Below, one piece after another: positions 11,990 to 22,353 of a DNA stretch of 64,000 nt. Numbering within the stretch: position 1 is the stretch's first letter; the number at the start of each line of letters is the position of its first letter. A program made the position numbers and the translations under genes. The notes beneath the pieces were generated by a model that was given only the letters and a program-made list of their open reading frames with translations, was not told the origin of the DNA and did not search any database. This stretch comes from Isoetes taiwanensis (lineage: Eukaryota > Streptophyta > Lycopodiopsida > Isoetales > Isoetaceae), in contig JAJEKV010000158.1 of NCBI GenBank assembly GCA_021234155.1, positions 801,820-865,819 of the forward strand, written 5' to 3'.

Positions 11990-13000
11990 CATTTATGCCA
12001 CACGTAGCGTGCGAGGACCCAATCAAGTTGCGCCAACGCTTCCAATCTTCCAACCTCTAATTTCAATGATATAGAGATGAAGAATGCTTTGCTGACCTTA
12101 TCCGATGGAATAAACATATCAAGAAGTGTGGAAGGAGTCTGAGAAAAGGCGGCCAGCCAACGAGAAACTCCTACTACTCGGACCGGCCCTTGAAGTTTTC
12201 CAACTGATTTGGGTGCTTCATAGGGCATCCATGAGCAATATGGCCAGCTCCTCCACAGTAGAGGCAAAGATTAGCCTCTCTCCGATGCTGCTCCTCAGCG
12301 GCAGATAAGGGTCCTCGAACTGCCCGATCAATCTGCATAGGATGAGGTCCGGACTTACTGGATTCCACAGATGAAACCGAGGAAGGCATAGCTACAAGTG
12401 CTTGTGTGATTGGGAAGACCTGACTACGTCTCTCTTGCCTACGTTCGAAGAGCCGATTATCACATCGAACTACAAATCTGATGGCTTCTTCCAAGGTCTG
12501 AGAGTCCTCCATAGACAACATCATATCTTTGACATCCTCACGTAACTCCCTTCGGAAACAATCTCGAAGTGCAACATCATCCGAGGCAGTATCTACCGCA
12601 ATTTGATGAAATTTTGATGCATATACTGAAGCTGGACGAGAGCCTTGCCTTAGATTGCAAAGTTTTGTGACTATTGTTTGCTGACGATCGGTGTCTCCAA
12701 AGCATGCCTCGAGTTCTGCAGTGAAAGCAGCAAAATCTTGCAACTCTGGGGCTCCTTTCTCCAATAAAGGAGCAAACCAACTTAGAGCTGGCCCTATGAG
12801 GAGAGAACTAATCAGCCCAACTTGTTCCTGGGCCGTGGGGTATCTATGAGGATGGAGCTAGATCACAAGCCTGACCACGGAGCTTGGATCGAGTGCCATC
12901 AAAATTCTCTGGCAGGCTGATCTTAGGTTCTGATAGCCTCAATCCAGACATGTGAAGACCGGGGGAGCCACCTATGTAGTAAGGGATGTGCCACCTGCGT
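11990..13000 (-). pseudogene. gag: Ty3/Gypsy gag (Sushi/PEG10-like) with zinc knuckle, truncated at protease
   Basis: Minus-strand capsid polyprotein of an LTR retrotransposon. From N to C terminus: RLSEPKISLPENFDGTRSKL, then after a frame change RYPTAQEQVGLISSLLIGPA, LSWFAPLLEKGAPELQDF, ACFGDTDRQQT, LRQGSRPASVYASKFHQIA, DDVALRDCFRRELREDVKD, VVRCDNRLFERRQERR and the CCHC knuckle CLYCGGAGHIAHGC (12266-12225). The 12764-12174 portion is an intact 196-codon frame. Beyond the knuckle another frame (about 12170-11990) continues into ISISLKLEVGRLEALAQLD, where a protease LDSGA motif should follow but is frameshifted and cut off. The block order matches chromovirus and vertebrate Sushi-ichi/PEG10 gags. 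It is dead: frameshifts, lost pol, and an insertion separating it from its N-terminus at 13831. Confidence 0.85.
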
Positions 13001-13009
13001 TCATAGGGT

Positions 13010-13700
13010 TGTAAAAAAACCCCTAGTATACGTCTATTTTTAGCTAAAAACCCCTCCCATACAATGTTTGGATTTCATTTATTTGCATCCCCTCTCGGTT
13101 TTGTACATCATATTATCATTTAAGAACCCCTCCCATACAGTGTTTGGATTTCATTATATATTTGCCACCCCTGTCGATTTTATACGGCGTTTCATTATTC
13201 AAAGACCCCTCATACACAATTGGATCTGCTATTAAAAAGTCCCTCTTGTGCAATTTTATGTAGCCTTTAATCTTGCATCCATGTTCATACATTTTTCATG
13301 ATTGACAACATAGCATACTAATCAAGAAAGTTGTGATAATTGATGTTAGGCTACTGTTTGAAAAACCCTATGCAATTATAAACTTGGTGTGGCTGGGAAA
13401 AATTCACGTTTCTGCTGGATGACAATCATTGGTAACAATATCGAGATCTAAAGCCATATTCTAAACTAAATAATCACCTTGAAATCCTGAAACTCGATGC
13501 AGTAATCCGATGCACTTAATCCTTTGTGCCTATGTGCGGAACGGCCCCTATTTGTATCATACGACTTCCCCTCCCGCCAACCATAGACCCCCTTTTGTGC
13601 ATGTACTAAAACTTTAAAAAACAATTGTATTTTTATTGGTAGGTATACAAACGGAAATGCATTGAAATTGAACCCCTACCATTTACGCACGTGGTTTTGG
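13010..13700. mobile_element. Insertion splitting the gag, with internal ~77-bp repeats
   Basis: Gag sequence is continuous in sense on both sides (N-terminal coiled coil at 13831-13709 and RLSEPK region below 13000), so this interval is extraneous. It contains two clear copies (about 13046 and 13124) of aacccctcccataca and tgtttggatttcatt plus a decayed third near 13205. Boundaries and target duplication could not be fixed. No coding sequence is seen. Confidence 0.5.
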
Positions 13701-13708
13701 AGGGTCTT

Positions 13709-13831
13709 CTAGGTGACACCCCCTTGATGTGAAGCAACACATTCCTTAAGCTCTTTATTGTCCAACTGCAACTGCTGGCATACTTGAACAAGCTGCTGGA
13801 CCTGCTGTAATAAAATCGAAACCTCCTCCAT
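13709..13831 (-). pseudogene. gag: Gag N-terminal coiled coil of the same Gypsy element
   Basis: ATG at 13831-13829 opens a 40-codon stretch starting MEEVSILLQQVQQLVQVCQQ, ending at a stop at 13711-13709. Gln/Leu-rich heptads are typical of the start of chromovirus gags. The rest of gag resumes below position 13000 after an insertion. Confidence 0.7.
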
Positions 13832-14120
13832 AGATATAAAATCACCAAATACGAGCAAAAAAAAAATGCTTAGGATCAGAGCAGGCAAGAACTGGTAAGA
13901 GATTCCGGTTCAAACTGTCATGAATCTACACAAAAACAAGGAAAGTACATGGAAAATATAGAAGAAATACGAAAAAAATACGTCAAGGTAGGCGAAGAAT
14001 CTGATATATGAACAGGAATCAAGAATACAATGGCCCGAAGGCAAGCAGAAACACGAGACAGTTGCCTAGAAGGCTCAAGACTGGCGTTGAACTGGAATGG
14101 TTCGACAAGAAGGAGATGCC

Positions 14121-14131
14121 TCCTTATAAAT
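14121..14131 (-). promoter_or_regulatory. TATA-like box of the LTR
   Basis: On the minus strand this reads TTTATAAGG, about 70 bases downstream of the heat-shock palindrome and about 300 bases upstream of the gag ATG. This is plausible core-promoter spacing for an LTR. Confidence 0.5.
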
Positions 14132-14198
14132 CTAAGCCAACGGTCAGGATCACACCACTCCAATGGATGAGATCATGCCAAGTGTTGCGCATGCATGT

Positions 14199-14222
14199 AG
14201 GTTCTAGAATATTCTAGAACCT
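14199..14222. promoter_or_regulatory. Perfect 24-bp palindrome containing a four-unit heat-shock element
   Basis: The half-site is AGGTTCTAGAAT, followed exactly by its reverse complement. It reads TTC-nn-GAA-nn-TTC-nn-GAA, the consensus array bound by heat-shock factors. It sits at promoter distance from a TATA box on the minus strand. Confidence 0.8.
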
Positions 14223-14250
14223 CCTGGAAACAGCCCTGCATATGAGAAGG

Positions 14251-15063
14251 ATATGAGGGAATGTCTTTAATAAATATTGGTACTGCACTTGGCAAAGGTG
14301 TGCGATGTGAGTTCAAACCTTGTTTTGTGCAATTAAGCTTTTGCATCCGTGTGACGACCATCTTTTGTACATACGAGTATAATGTTCATATGATACGAAT
14401 ATTCATATGGTCATTACAGATCCTAGCCAAGATAGAGTTTGCCACAATAATCTTGCAGCTCTAGATAAAGCTTTACTGCAACTATTAACTTTTTTTTTCA
14501 ATTCTATTGAAGATCAAGAAGTGCAATACTCTCATTAGGCTCAACAATTTTAATTCCTCTAATATTGAAAGCTGGATCAGGAATATCCTAGAGAATAGAA
14601 TTCTTATCCATGTTAAGGCAGACATTAGAGCAATGCCAATTAGGTTAATGCAGTTAAAGAAATTATCCACGACCTCATTATCTACCTTAAGCACGATGAA
14701 GACACCATTTGCATACTAAAGAAAAGTCAACTGTTCACGCAAATTCGACATAGTAGGACCAGAGATTTGATTGGAAGTCTGAAGGCAGAAGATTAGCCTG
14801 GCAAGGATTTCAGCCAGTTAAGAAAATATAGGTTGCAAGAGGGCATCCTTATAACCCCTCTTTTGATAAGGGAAAAATTAGTAGGCATGCTATTGAATAT
14901 CAGCACAGAGTAAACATTATTATTCAAACCCATAATTTTTGAAACTTATTTGCATTTATAATATGAGTTACATGGATCTGAATAGTGATAATGAGTAGGT
15001 CCTCTATTATACCCATGACACTTATCTATGTACCAGCATATTCATGCTATGAAGTTATTATTG
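14251..15063. other. No recognised gene
   Basis: A GAGTTCAAACC word at about 14310 resembles a Pol III B box but has no good A box. A minus-strand open stretch at 14694-14485 and a reading containing DPAFNIRGIKIVEPNES look coding-like but match no family I know. Confidence 0.35.
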
Positions 15064-15163
15064 TCTACTTCGATGAAAACAAGCAGAACAAAGGGACTTC
15101 ATATTAGAATTTATCTACTTCGATGAAAACAAGCAGAACAAAGGGACTTCATATTAGAATTTA
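15064..15163. repeat. Perfect 50-bp tandem duplication
   Basis: The unit starting tctacttcgatgaaaacaag occurs at 15064 and again at 15114 without a mismatch. It overlaps the start of the integrase-like relic. Confidence 0.95.
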
Positions 15164-15413
15164 TGACGAGCACCCATTTGCCACATTAAGAGGAGTTGAT
15201 AAAATAGAAGAGATAGTAGAAAGGTATTTTTGGGGGATTCAGACAATGAGATCCCATCTAAAGTGGCATATTCCACATTGCTTCTCCCCTTTCCTGAGAG
15301 GGGTATGCAAGGACAATGATTCGCGGTTTTTGTCCTACGCGCTTGAATGCATAACGAAGTTGTTTGATGCAAGAAAAAGGACTTGTGCAAGATGGGCAAT
15401 ATTATGGTGTTGA
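15123..15413 (+). pseudogene. Ty3/Gypsy integrase zinc-binding fragment
   Basis: A 96-codon frame reads IYDEHPFATLRGVDKIEEIV and then ERYFWGIQTMRSHLKWHI. This resembles the H2C2 N-terminal zinc-binding region of Gypsy integrases (family pattern H-x-x-x-G-H-R-G-V-D-K-T ... R-F-Y-W-P-x-M). The second His and the Cys pair are lost, and the rest of pol is absent. Confidence 0.5.
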
Positions 15414-17180
15414 GGTCATGAGATAAGCTCTAGTTCCATATTATTGGAGAGGAGAAAAATAAGAAAATGTGTTTTATCATTCTACTGGAGATCAACTGGT
15501 CTGTAAGACATAAAATTGCTAAAGAATATAGAGTAGGGAAGAATGGGAAACATGCATAAGACAAGAGCTAACTTGCACTCAGTGAGGTAAGGCTGGCCTT
15601 CCAATAGGTGCCTAGTTGCACTGCTATCTATGTTTCTTTCCTTCATTATTTCTTATCAAACATGTTATTGACAAGTGTGGATATCACATTAAAGAAAAAG
15701 GATGTAGGAGACACGATATATATTCGTAGTGCAATAATTATGGGAAAAGAAAGAAATAAACAAATAATTTTGGTCCATTTAAATTTCAAGGATCAATGTC
15801 TATGCAATCCTCTTTCTTATGTCCACATATATGGATTGCCGCAAATTAAAATATATAGAAAATAAAGCACGAATATACCCAATATATAAAAGATTAATAG
15901 ACATCTGCTTGAATGCTAATAAGACTTGATAGCTTAATATAAAGGAATCTTCAACTTAATGTAGACTATATAAGCCATGTTATTTTGTCCGTGTGCAAGT
16001 GTCCATGCTATTATTTATAGCTACCGGGAAGTACATCATCAGAAATACTGTTGACAATCAATAATATCCATTGAAATTTTGCAACCTATACCTATAATGA
16101 AAAACAAAATGGAAATAAGAAGTATCTGAAATTAAGATTTGTTATTTTTGCTAAGAAATAAATATATCCAAACATGTTTTCACGCAAGGAACAAGATTCC
16201 TTTCAAAATGAAAGTAGTTTCTCTGTGCTTAAATCTTATGTATAACTGTTATATTATAATTTATCCATTGATGTCAGCATGACAGCGTATTATTGCAATA
16301 TTTTTATTTTAAAGACTAATTGCCCACATGGTTTTCCAATGTTTGTTCATACTAGATTTCTTTTCCCAATAGTCCTTTGGAATCCTCAGAGAAATTAGTA
16401 CTGCAAGCTACTGTTTAGAAATCTCTGTTTGGTTACTGTAGAATAGACAATGATAGTAATAATTGTTTAGTTCTATAGTCTCATAATACAGGACATAACA
16501 TGTGGTTGTAGAAGAATTGTTTGGCACGGTTGAAAACCAAGTGATATAAAAGCAATGCTGAATAAGTTATGTGTTGAACTTGCTTGAAGGGAGGGAATGC
16601 CTTGGGGAGAAAGACAACCTGGAGAAGAATTGTCAAATGTTTTTGTTTGCAGGGCAAAGGCACGAGGATCCCACGTTAGAGCAGACAAATTCATGACTGA
16701 AAGCATGTCGTCTACAAGGTAGTAGTATATAAGGATTCCATCTTTTGGGTGACTCAAGTATTGACCCAAAGACGCCAAAAGCAAAAAAAAAAAAAAAAAA
16801 AAAAACTCAAAGGGCACAAAAAGAAGAGAGGACCCAATTGACTCATTCATGACCCAAAAAAGGGAAAATAAATAGTGCCCTATAATTCAAACATAGATGT
16901 GACAACAAAAGACAAAGAACGAATTTACCAATTTAGCAGCTTGTCAGTAAACCTAAAAAGTAACTAGTAAGACTTCAACGGACCAGATCGTATGAAAAAA
17001 TCCCGCCCACAAATCCAACGGGTAAAATTCTCACACGTACGCTCTTACAATCGACGGCAAGGATGGCGTAACAGCGCGCGTGAGGAATGGCTGCGATGGT
17101 GCGGCTTTGTGCTTTGTTCCCATGTGCGAACTGGAGGACGTCCGGCCGGCTATGGCGGAAGAGAGCTCTCCTGATCTGAC
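15414..17180. other. No recognised gene; AT-rich, with 23-nt poly(A)
   Basis: A run of 23 A residues (16783-16805) could be a retroposon tail, but no retroposon body is recognisable upstream. The 16473-16850 minus ORF includes the translated poly(T) and is not convincing. The last 200 bases become GC-rich, as expected for the promoter of the downstream BRX-like gene. Confidence 0.4.
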
Positions 17181-17182
17181 TC

Positions 17183-17192
17183 TATATATAAA
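17183..17192 (+). promoter_or_regulatory. Candidate TATA box of the BRX-like gene
   Basis: TATATATAA preceded by a GC-rich upstream region, about 570 bases before the BRX-like ATG. A long leader, possibly with a 5' UTR intron, would fill the gap to 17758. The spacing alone does not prove use. Confidence 0.4.
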
Positions 17193-17758
17193 CTAATAAG
17201 TATATATGCGTTTGTGCGGCGACGCAAAGCAACGGTAATAGGGCGGCTGGCAGTGGAACCGAGGAAATATTCAGATTTTATGCGCTTATCAATCCAAATG
17301 CTGTGTTCCTGCATCTTCAATCCAGGATTTGATTTTTTTCATGTGCGGATTTTGACTAAAATCCATCTATTTGCGTGTTTCCGACGATTTTCTCGAGCAG
17401 TTTGGTGGTGAATCGAAGCTGTTCAGTGGATTGAAAGTGGGTTAGATGAAAATGGCAAGATCTGGAGCTACCATTGCTTGAGCTAGTTGTTGTAGTTTGA
17501 AGCTGTTGGTTATGGCTTGGCAGATGGTCGTTGTGAGGTTTGATGATGCGAAGCGGATTTTATGGAAGAATATAAAAGCGGATGCATGAATATAGGTTTG
17601 TGTTAATCAATTTTAGGATTGGCCCATTTTGGAAAGAATTTGAAGGATGGGCAGTGAAGAGAATGGCGAATGGAAATGCACCAACCTAGCAGTAAACAGC
17701 TATATTTTTCTCTGAACAGTGTGCACTGGTACCCTGTTTTATAAGTCTGGTTCCCAAA

Positions 17759-19573
17759 ATGCTCCCCCTGCATTCTCTGCACTAAACAGGTCGAAGAAGA
17801 CGATGAATCTTTGGGACCCAGAACCCACAAATTACAAGGAGGAGCTAAGGATGGGATAAAATCCTTCACAACACAGGTTCGTTCCGTTTCATTGCATGCA
17901 AACATGTTTGAATTGTGCAATAAATCCACATCAAGGACGCTTTCATCCCTATCAGTTCATATCCTGGCCGAGCTTTTTCGTGCCAAAAGAGTTTTTCATC
18001 GTCTTTTGATAGTAAAAGTGAGAGCGCTTTTCAATTAAGTAGTAGCATGCTCGCATGAGCTGATCACTTTAGTGCCCAAATAATATTATTTTTAGATCGT
18101 TTTTCTAGTGCCCTCTTTCCCGTACAATCTGTAAGCCGTAGTGCAGTGCCATGTTCTTCTAGTTCCGATGTACTACTTACCGTTCCAACGGGGAAGATTT
18201 TTTATATGATCTCAGTAGTTGAAACATCTTATTCCGGAAGTTGTTTTAAACGATGCTATACTTGTTTCAAATCATGATGTTGAATTCTTCGACTGATGGG
18301 TAAACTATTGGCAGCTGAAGGACATAGTGCTAAAGGTATCTTCTGCATATCGGCAATGCAGACCTTGTGCAACACCCATTGAGCAAAATGAGGGAGCAGA
18401 GGATATTGGGACTTCTTCCGTTGCATCTTCAGAGGAGTGGATTAAATCACATAAACCAGGTTTCAGTAACGGCAAGCTGACAGTCCAGGTTGAACCAGCT
18501 TCTTCAGACAGACCTTTGACAGATAACTACTCTAAGCTGTATAATAGTGACTCCCCAGGAACAAATGAAGGCGAGGTTGTAGTTAATGGAGAAGATGATT
18601 CGTTACAAGAGTGGGTTGCCCAAGTTGAGCCAGGTGTTTTGATAACGTTTCTATCTTTGCCAACTGGTGAAAATGAATTAAAACGCATCAGATTCAGGTA
18701 TGTGTCACGGTTATTTTTAGATATAAGATTTTGGACAAATAGATCAATAAGAAAGATGGTTGTTTAATTTCAGTCGAGATTTGTTCAACAAATGGCAAGC
18801 AGAAGCATGGTGGGGCGAGAACTGTGATAGGGTTCATGAACTTTATAACGTTGTAAGAACTGACAAGTCACTTTTCACTTCAATTGGCTCCAAGGAGGAG
18901 GTATTGTCTGCCAAGATGTAGATCTCTTTCTTTTGCTTTTCATATATATTTAGCCTAGATATTCAAACCGTTTGAAATGGGATACAGCAGGCAAGGGACC
19001 TGCACAGAGCAGTCAAAGGTTATGGGAATCCAGCCTCATCCATAGTTCATGACGAGTTCATGAAAAATGGTCATTTTAACTCAATATCGGATTGGCGAAC
19101 CCCACAATCTGAAGCATCAAAAGTAGAGTCCCAAAAGTGCAAGCATGAAGGGAACGGCGAAAACGTTGAAACATGTTCCAAGTCTGATTATTGCAGGCAT
19201 GTGTGTAGGAACAACTCTGGCCCCCCAAGCCAAGCAAGTTCTATTGATAAGGAAAATGGTCATAAGCAAGATGATGGCGAAAGCGAGCATGTGGCTTCGC
19301 ATGATAGCACTAGTGATGAAGGGAATGAATGGGTTGAAGAAGATGAGCCTGGGGTGTACATCACTATCAAGTCATTGCCAGGGGGAGGTAGGGAACTTAG
19401 GCGGGTGAGATTCAGGTATGGTGATGGCAAAAAAAGTGCTTCTGCGTTCCTCAATGCTTTACTGCCTTTTTATTGACTTTGCCTCTGTGTGCAGTCGAGA
19501 AAAATTTAGCGAGCGACAAGCAAAATTGTGGTGGGAAAGAAATCGATTCAGAATACATGACCAGTACCTTTAG
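17759..19573 (+). CDS. BRX: BREVIS RADIX (BRX)-like protein, two BRX domains
   Basis: Five coding exons with GT/AG borders: 17759-17876, 18315-18697, 18774-18900, 18991-19415 and 19495-19573, about 376 residues (the Arabidopsis members are of similar size). Residues 30-57 carry the conserved block IKSFTTQLKDIVLKVSSAYR followed by QCRPC. BRX domain 1 spans about 138-195 (EWVAQVEPGVLITFLSLP, RFSRDLFNKWQAEAWWGENC) and BRX domain 2 about 322-376 (EWVEEDEPGVYITIKSLPGG, RFSREKFSERQAKLWWERNR), ending at the natural stop. Both domains are split by a phase-2 intron inside the same RFS codon, as expected for domain duplication in this family. BRX proteins act at the plasma membrane and in the nucleus in polar auxin efflux and root or vascular development. 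Oddity: the start reads ATG CTC CCC then an extra C (run 17764-17768); without it the N-terminus would be MLPCILCTKQVEEDDE, the family's usual Cys-rich start. Either an assembly error or a real frameshift. Confidence 0.9.
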
Positions 19574-21490
19574 ATGTAAATGGCCAAACAGGTCCCTGGA
19601 AGATTTCTAATTTTGCTGATATTCATTTGCTGCAGTTCGTTGAAGGACTGACCATGAACAATGGTTTGCTTAATTTATCATCACCTGTACACATGTTCAT
19701 GTATATCAAAGGTTATGTTTCCTGATAGAAAAGATGTACAATGGTGTGAATAGTGATACAATGGACAGTTTACCAAGTAAACATGCCAAATGTTCTTCTG
19801 TCAGAACATGATAATGCTATGTCAGATCAGCCCTCGAGATTTGATTATGTTCAACCACTTGGGGGACTTTTGCAAAAATTTTAGCTCATGACTGTACTTT
19901 GTCATAGCTCATGAGATTATTTTACATGATTTAGTAAGCCGTTGATTCTCCTTTCTTCTGTAGCATTAAGATACATGTTGTCTCCGAATATAACGCAATG
20001 CAAGTGATATATAAAAAGTAGAATTCTGACAACTTAGAACGGAAGAGAATAATCCTGTGCTGGTCAAAAAATGGTTTATAGTAAATTGATTCGTGGAACC
20101 ACAGGAGAAGAATCGTGCAGAGGTCAAAAGTAGTTGATTAATGCAACTATTTGGTAAAATATGTTTTACGGTTTTTGAGGCAATCTGTCATTTTGGCATT
20201 ATCTACAGGCTGAAGAAACATTGATTGAAGCAATATATACATTTCAGCCTAAAAGGGGGCAGAGTTTGATGCTGTTATTGAGCAAACTGAGCAGGTCAGT
20301 AACGTCAACAAATGTATTGAAAAAGGCATGGCTCTTTCACGTGGAAATCTCATGGGAGCTATGGTGGATTTATGTGGCTTTCGTACATTTACTAGAAGAA
20401 GCAAAGGCAAGGAGCCAGGTGGGCCATTAGCTTGGTAGACATGGCAGATGGGCCACCATAATGGTCAGCTGAGATTGCTTTTGCTTCCGTCTGATAAGCA
20501 CATGTGCAGCAAGCAAGCTGTTCACCGGTTAGCAACAGAAAGCATCATTATGCAAGAGCACAAGTAAGCACTTATAATACCATTTTGCTGTTTGTAAAGC
20601 ACATAAAATAGTATTGTTAAGAAACAATGATGTTATGAATAGGGAGAATTCCTTTGCGTCTCCATTGTTTAGAGAAGAAGTCTGACAGGGTACCAATGTG
20701 GCTTTTAAGCTTGCTAGAAGTCTGATCTACCTAATACAGTCTGTCTGTCGTGTCTGCCATGCCTCCTAGCCTTTTAGGCATGGAATGATGAGTTGGGCTA
20801 TTGGGTTTTCACGTCATTTTTTCGGAAGCAGTTCTTCTGTCATCTCCTTGCTACAGTTTGTGTCTTGTCTTTTGTTCTGACGTGCAATATATATACTCAG
20901 AGTCCATTTCCAATTAGAAATAGTTCCTCCCAAAAGATTACCATGTGCCTTTAGCCCATTCACCATGAGGAAAATGAAGCTGATGAACTAGTCCACTCTC
21001 ATAACCATTACTGCTCGGATTTACTAGTCAGACGTCTCCCAAGTTTCAAAGATCTTTGATATTTGGATTGGTTCTTGCCATAAAGTTTAGTTATGGTTGA
21101 TTACGATAGCCCCAATTGGACGATTTAACATGTGTAATGCCCCATGCAGCGTCCGACAATCGTACATCAACAAAATAAGTGCGATGTTAGGGACAAAGAA
21201 CGTTATGTTGCATTTTGTCTCCTGAATGCAAGTTGTAAGGAACGTTTGTATTATTCGTGCTTATGTGGATAGTCCATAGCTATATGCAAGTATGGACAAA
21301 TTAGCTAGTGGATGCATAAAGCATAAAGGGTTCTTGTTCTTTGCAAATAATTGAGAATTGCATTGTGTCTTGCATTCAATGGTATAGAATTGCTCTCATG
21401 CTGCCACCTATTTTTGTAGGCCAATGATATGAAGGGCCATCAATCATCATCTCCGTATTGATTATTATAAATATGGAAGGAATTTATCGC
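19574..21490. other. BRX-like 3' region and intergenic DNA
   Basis: The BRX-like 3' UTR probably fills the first few hundred bases. Around 20255-20435 one frame reads EFDAVIEQTEQVSNVNKCIE and then MALSRGNLMGAMVDLCGF. It looks coding-like but has no known match and no clear exon borders. Nothing else is recognised. Confidence 0.35.
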
Positions 21491-21494
21491 AGCG

Positions 21495-21575
21495 GCTGCA
21501 AACATTTCTCTCTAGATATGGAGGCAAACATTTCTCTCTCTCTCCAATGGAGGCAAACATTTCTCTTTAGCGATG
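21495..21575. repeat. Short tandem repeat around gcaaacatttctct
   Basis: Three copies of gcaaacatttctct spaced about 28-32 bases apart, with atggaggc between the second and third copies. Confidence 0.7.
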
Positions 21576-22353
21576 GATGGGGCGAAGGATATACTAACGA
21601 TCTCAAAGGGTGCTGCTTTCAATGGAAAAGTGGTGCAAATATTACGTGTCTTATCTTCATAATGTGGCACTGAAGGTTTTGTTCAAGTTCGTGATGATAT
21701 TTGAAGTGAAGATGTGTTCATGGCGAATTATAGCGAGCATACGGATTTATTGGTTTGAAAGGGTCTTTATAGTGGAGTGAATGATGTTTCATTAGGTTTG
21801 TTAAATAGGGGACGGTTTTTCAACTATTGGATGTAGAAGGAACATGGGAAATGAGAACAGAGGAACGTTGAGACAGTGTCACACAAACTATCTAGAAAGT
21901 ATGTTCCTCCTTGTCCAAAATACTTCAAAGTCTTATTTTGTTGGCATTTGTTGAAAGGTGATAACTAAGAAAATCTAAACAATTGTTTGTATTTAAAAAA
22001 TAAAAGAATTGAATTGAATTGAGTTGGCTTTTCTCATCCACAGAGACCGTATAGCTTATGGGACCCAAACAAGCAAACAAAAAACAATCGACCCATTGTT
22101 GTCCAAGATTAAAAACAAAGAATATTCGATATGAATTGCAAAAAACTAGAGACTAATATTAAATACACTCTCTAATTTACACATAAAAATAGAGAAAATC
22201 TGAAGATATATGAAAGAAAAATATATGGCACACGGTTCACCCAAACAGATCCACATCTGAAAGGGCTAGTATTTGCCAGTATTTGTAGCGTTGCCTGTAG
22301 CCTTTGACAAGAATCTTGAAATGACATATTTCATGAAAATCGTTACAGAAAGC
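21576..22353. other. No recognised gene
   Basis: AT-rich DNA with no coding, RNA or repeat signal that I can support. Confidence 0.4.

Larger units (their letters stand above)
13918..14250 (-). mobile_element. Putative 5' LTR of the minus-strand Gypsy element
   Basis: It lies immediately upstream (minus sense) of the gag leader. It contains, in order, a palindromic heat-shock element (14222-14199), a TATA-like box (14130-14124, TTTATAAGG on minus) about 70 bases downstream, and a pyrimidine-rich leader. Exact LTR edges and a primer-binding site are not resolved, and the 3' LTR was not found. Confidence 0.45.

Noticed and set aside
13880-13905. aggatcagagcagg as a plus-strand primer-binding site
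   Set aside because: Orientation conflicts with the minus-strand gag and no LTR ending in CA precedes it.
14290-14330. GAGTTCAAACC as a tRNA gene or SINE
   Set aside because: Only a B-box word is present; no A box at the right distance and no cloverleaf.
16473-16850. 125-codon minus-strand ORF
   Set aside because: It depends on a translated 23-nt homopolymer and has no recognised domain.
17180-17210. tctatatataaactaataag as a Helitron 5' end
   Set aside because: The preceding base is C rather than A, no matching 3' end was paired with it, and it lies at promoter position for the BRX-like gene, so TATA box is the simpler reading.
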